This document shows, in pieces, positions 63,854-64,000 of a stretch of DNA of 64,000 nt. The first letter of the stretch is position 1; each line of letters opens with the position of its first letter. The stretch covers positions 3,469,092-3,533,091 of the forward strand of contig NZ_LT968776.1 in the NCBI RefSeq assembly GCF_900240975.1. Direction: 5' to 3'. This DNA is from Mycobacterium sp. 4858. Its GTDB lineage: Bacteria > Actinomycetota > Actinomycetes > Mycobacteriales > Mycobacteriaceae. Under the pieces are notes generated by a model. It had not been told where the DNA came from and ran no database searches. It worked only from the letters and a program-made list of their open reading frames with translations. The translations under genes were made by a program, and so were the position numbers.

Positions 63854-64000
63854 ATGGACTTTGGCGCGTTGCCTCCGGAGGTCAATTCCGGCCGGATGTA
63901 TGTGGGGCCCGGGCCAGCGACGCTGCTGACCGCGTCGGCGGGATGGGACTCGCTGGCCCTGGAGCTGAACTCGGCGGCCGGTGGCTATGAGTCGGTGATC
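63854..64000 (+). CDS. PPE family protein, N-terminal fragment (runs off window edge)
   Basis: 49 codons visible from ATG at 63854 with AAAGGAAAG upstream. It starts MDFGALPPEVNSGRMYVGPG and continues WDSLALELNSAAGGYESVI, the classical PPE-domain opening with the Pro-Pro-Glu triplet at residues 7-9. The subgroup cannot be determined because the C-terminus is outside the window. Confidence 0.93.
   Translation, partial: MDFGALPPEVNSGRMYVGPGPATLLTASAGWDSLALELNSAAGGYESVI

Overview
This 64 kb window is high-GC actinobacterial DNA and is almost certainly from a Mycobacterium. Gene content and order follow the M. tuberculosis Rv0998-Rv1033c segment: KATmt, Rv0999, Rv1000c, arcA, pmt, rsmI, pabB, Rv1006-like, metG, tatD, rpfB-ksgA-ispE, pks16, pth-rplY, lpqT, prsA, glmU, Rv1019, mfd, mazG, lpqU, eno, Rv1024-Rv1026, kdp, trcS-trcR. 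PPE proteins and mycobacterial lipoproteins support this. The accessory genes inserted into the backbone, and repeats that look familiar from M. avium-complex-like genomes, suggest a non-tuberculous slow grower. Species cannot be fixed from the sequence alone. All comparisons with M. tuberculosis are from memory, not from a search.

Layout. 1-11.8 kb: protein acetylation (KATmt), two lipoproteins, an AlkB-like dioxygenase, arginine deiminase, a DUF559-type nuclease-fold protein bracketed by identical 33-bp repeats, protein mannosyltransferase, RsmI, PabB, and an ECF41-type sigma factor coupled to a flavin oxidoreductase, with a recognisable ECF41 promoter upstream. 11.8-23.9 kb is the main accessory island. 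Two paralogous lipoproteins with a glycoside-hydrolase-like fold flank a GAF-GGDEF-EAL cyclic-di-GMP enzyme. Next come a polyprenyl-phosphate sugar transferase and an RmlC-like epimerase, then a PPE gene coupled to a 40-codon ORF, two TetR-family regulators with AT-rich palindromes, and a PAS protein. 23.9-49 kb: translation, resuscitation (rpfB), isoprenoid (ispE), peptidyl-tRNA hydrolase, nucleotide and UDP-GlcNAc synthesis, tRNA-Gln, Mfd, MazG, enolase, an FtsB-like divisome protein and Ppx2. 48.5-49.1 kb: a small winged-helix-like gene enclosed by ~162-bp inverted repeats. 49.2-57.4 kb: a single-strand kdp operon (27-aa micro-ORF, kdpF, A, B, C, D, E). 57.6-64 kb: DUF2254 protein, a small membrane protein, an SDR, a 28-codon ribosomal protein bL37-like ORF, the TrcS/TrcR two-component system and the start of a PPE gene.

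The observations most worth following up are: (1) the inverted-repeat-bounded small gene at 48.5-49.1 kb, whose stop codon lies inside the repeat; (2) the cyclic-di-GMP/sugar-transferase/duplicated hydrolase-like lipoprotein island at 12-20 kb, which looks like a surface-polysaccharide module; (3) the PPE/small-ORF/tandem TetR region with matching palindromes; (4) the unannotated-size kdp micro-ORF and the cysteine-bearing insertion in KdpC.
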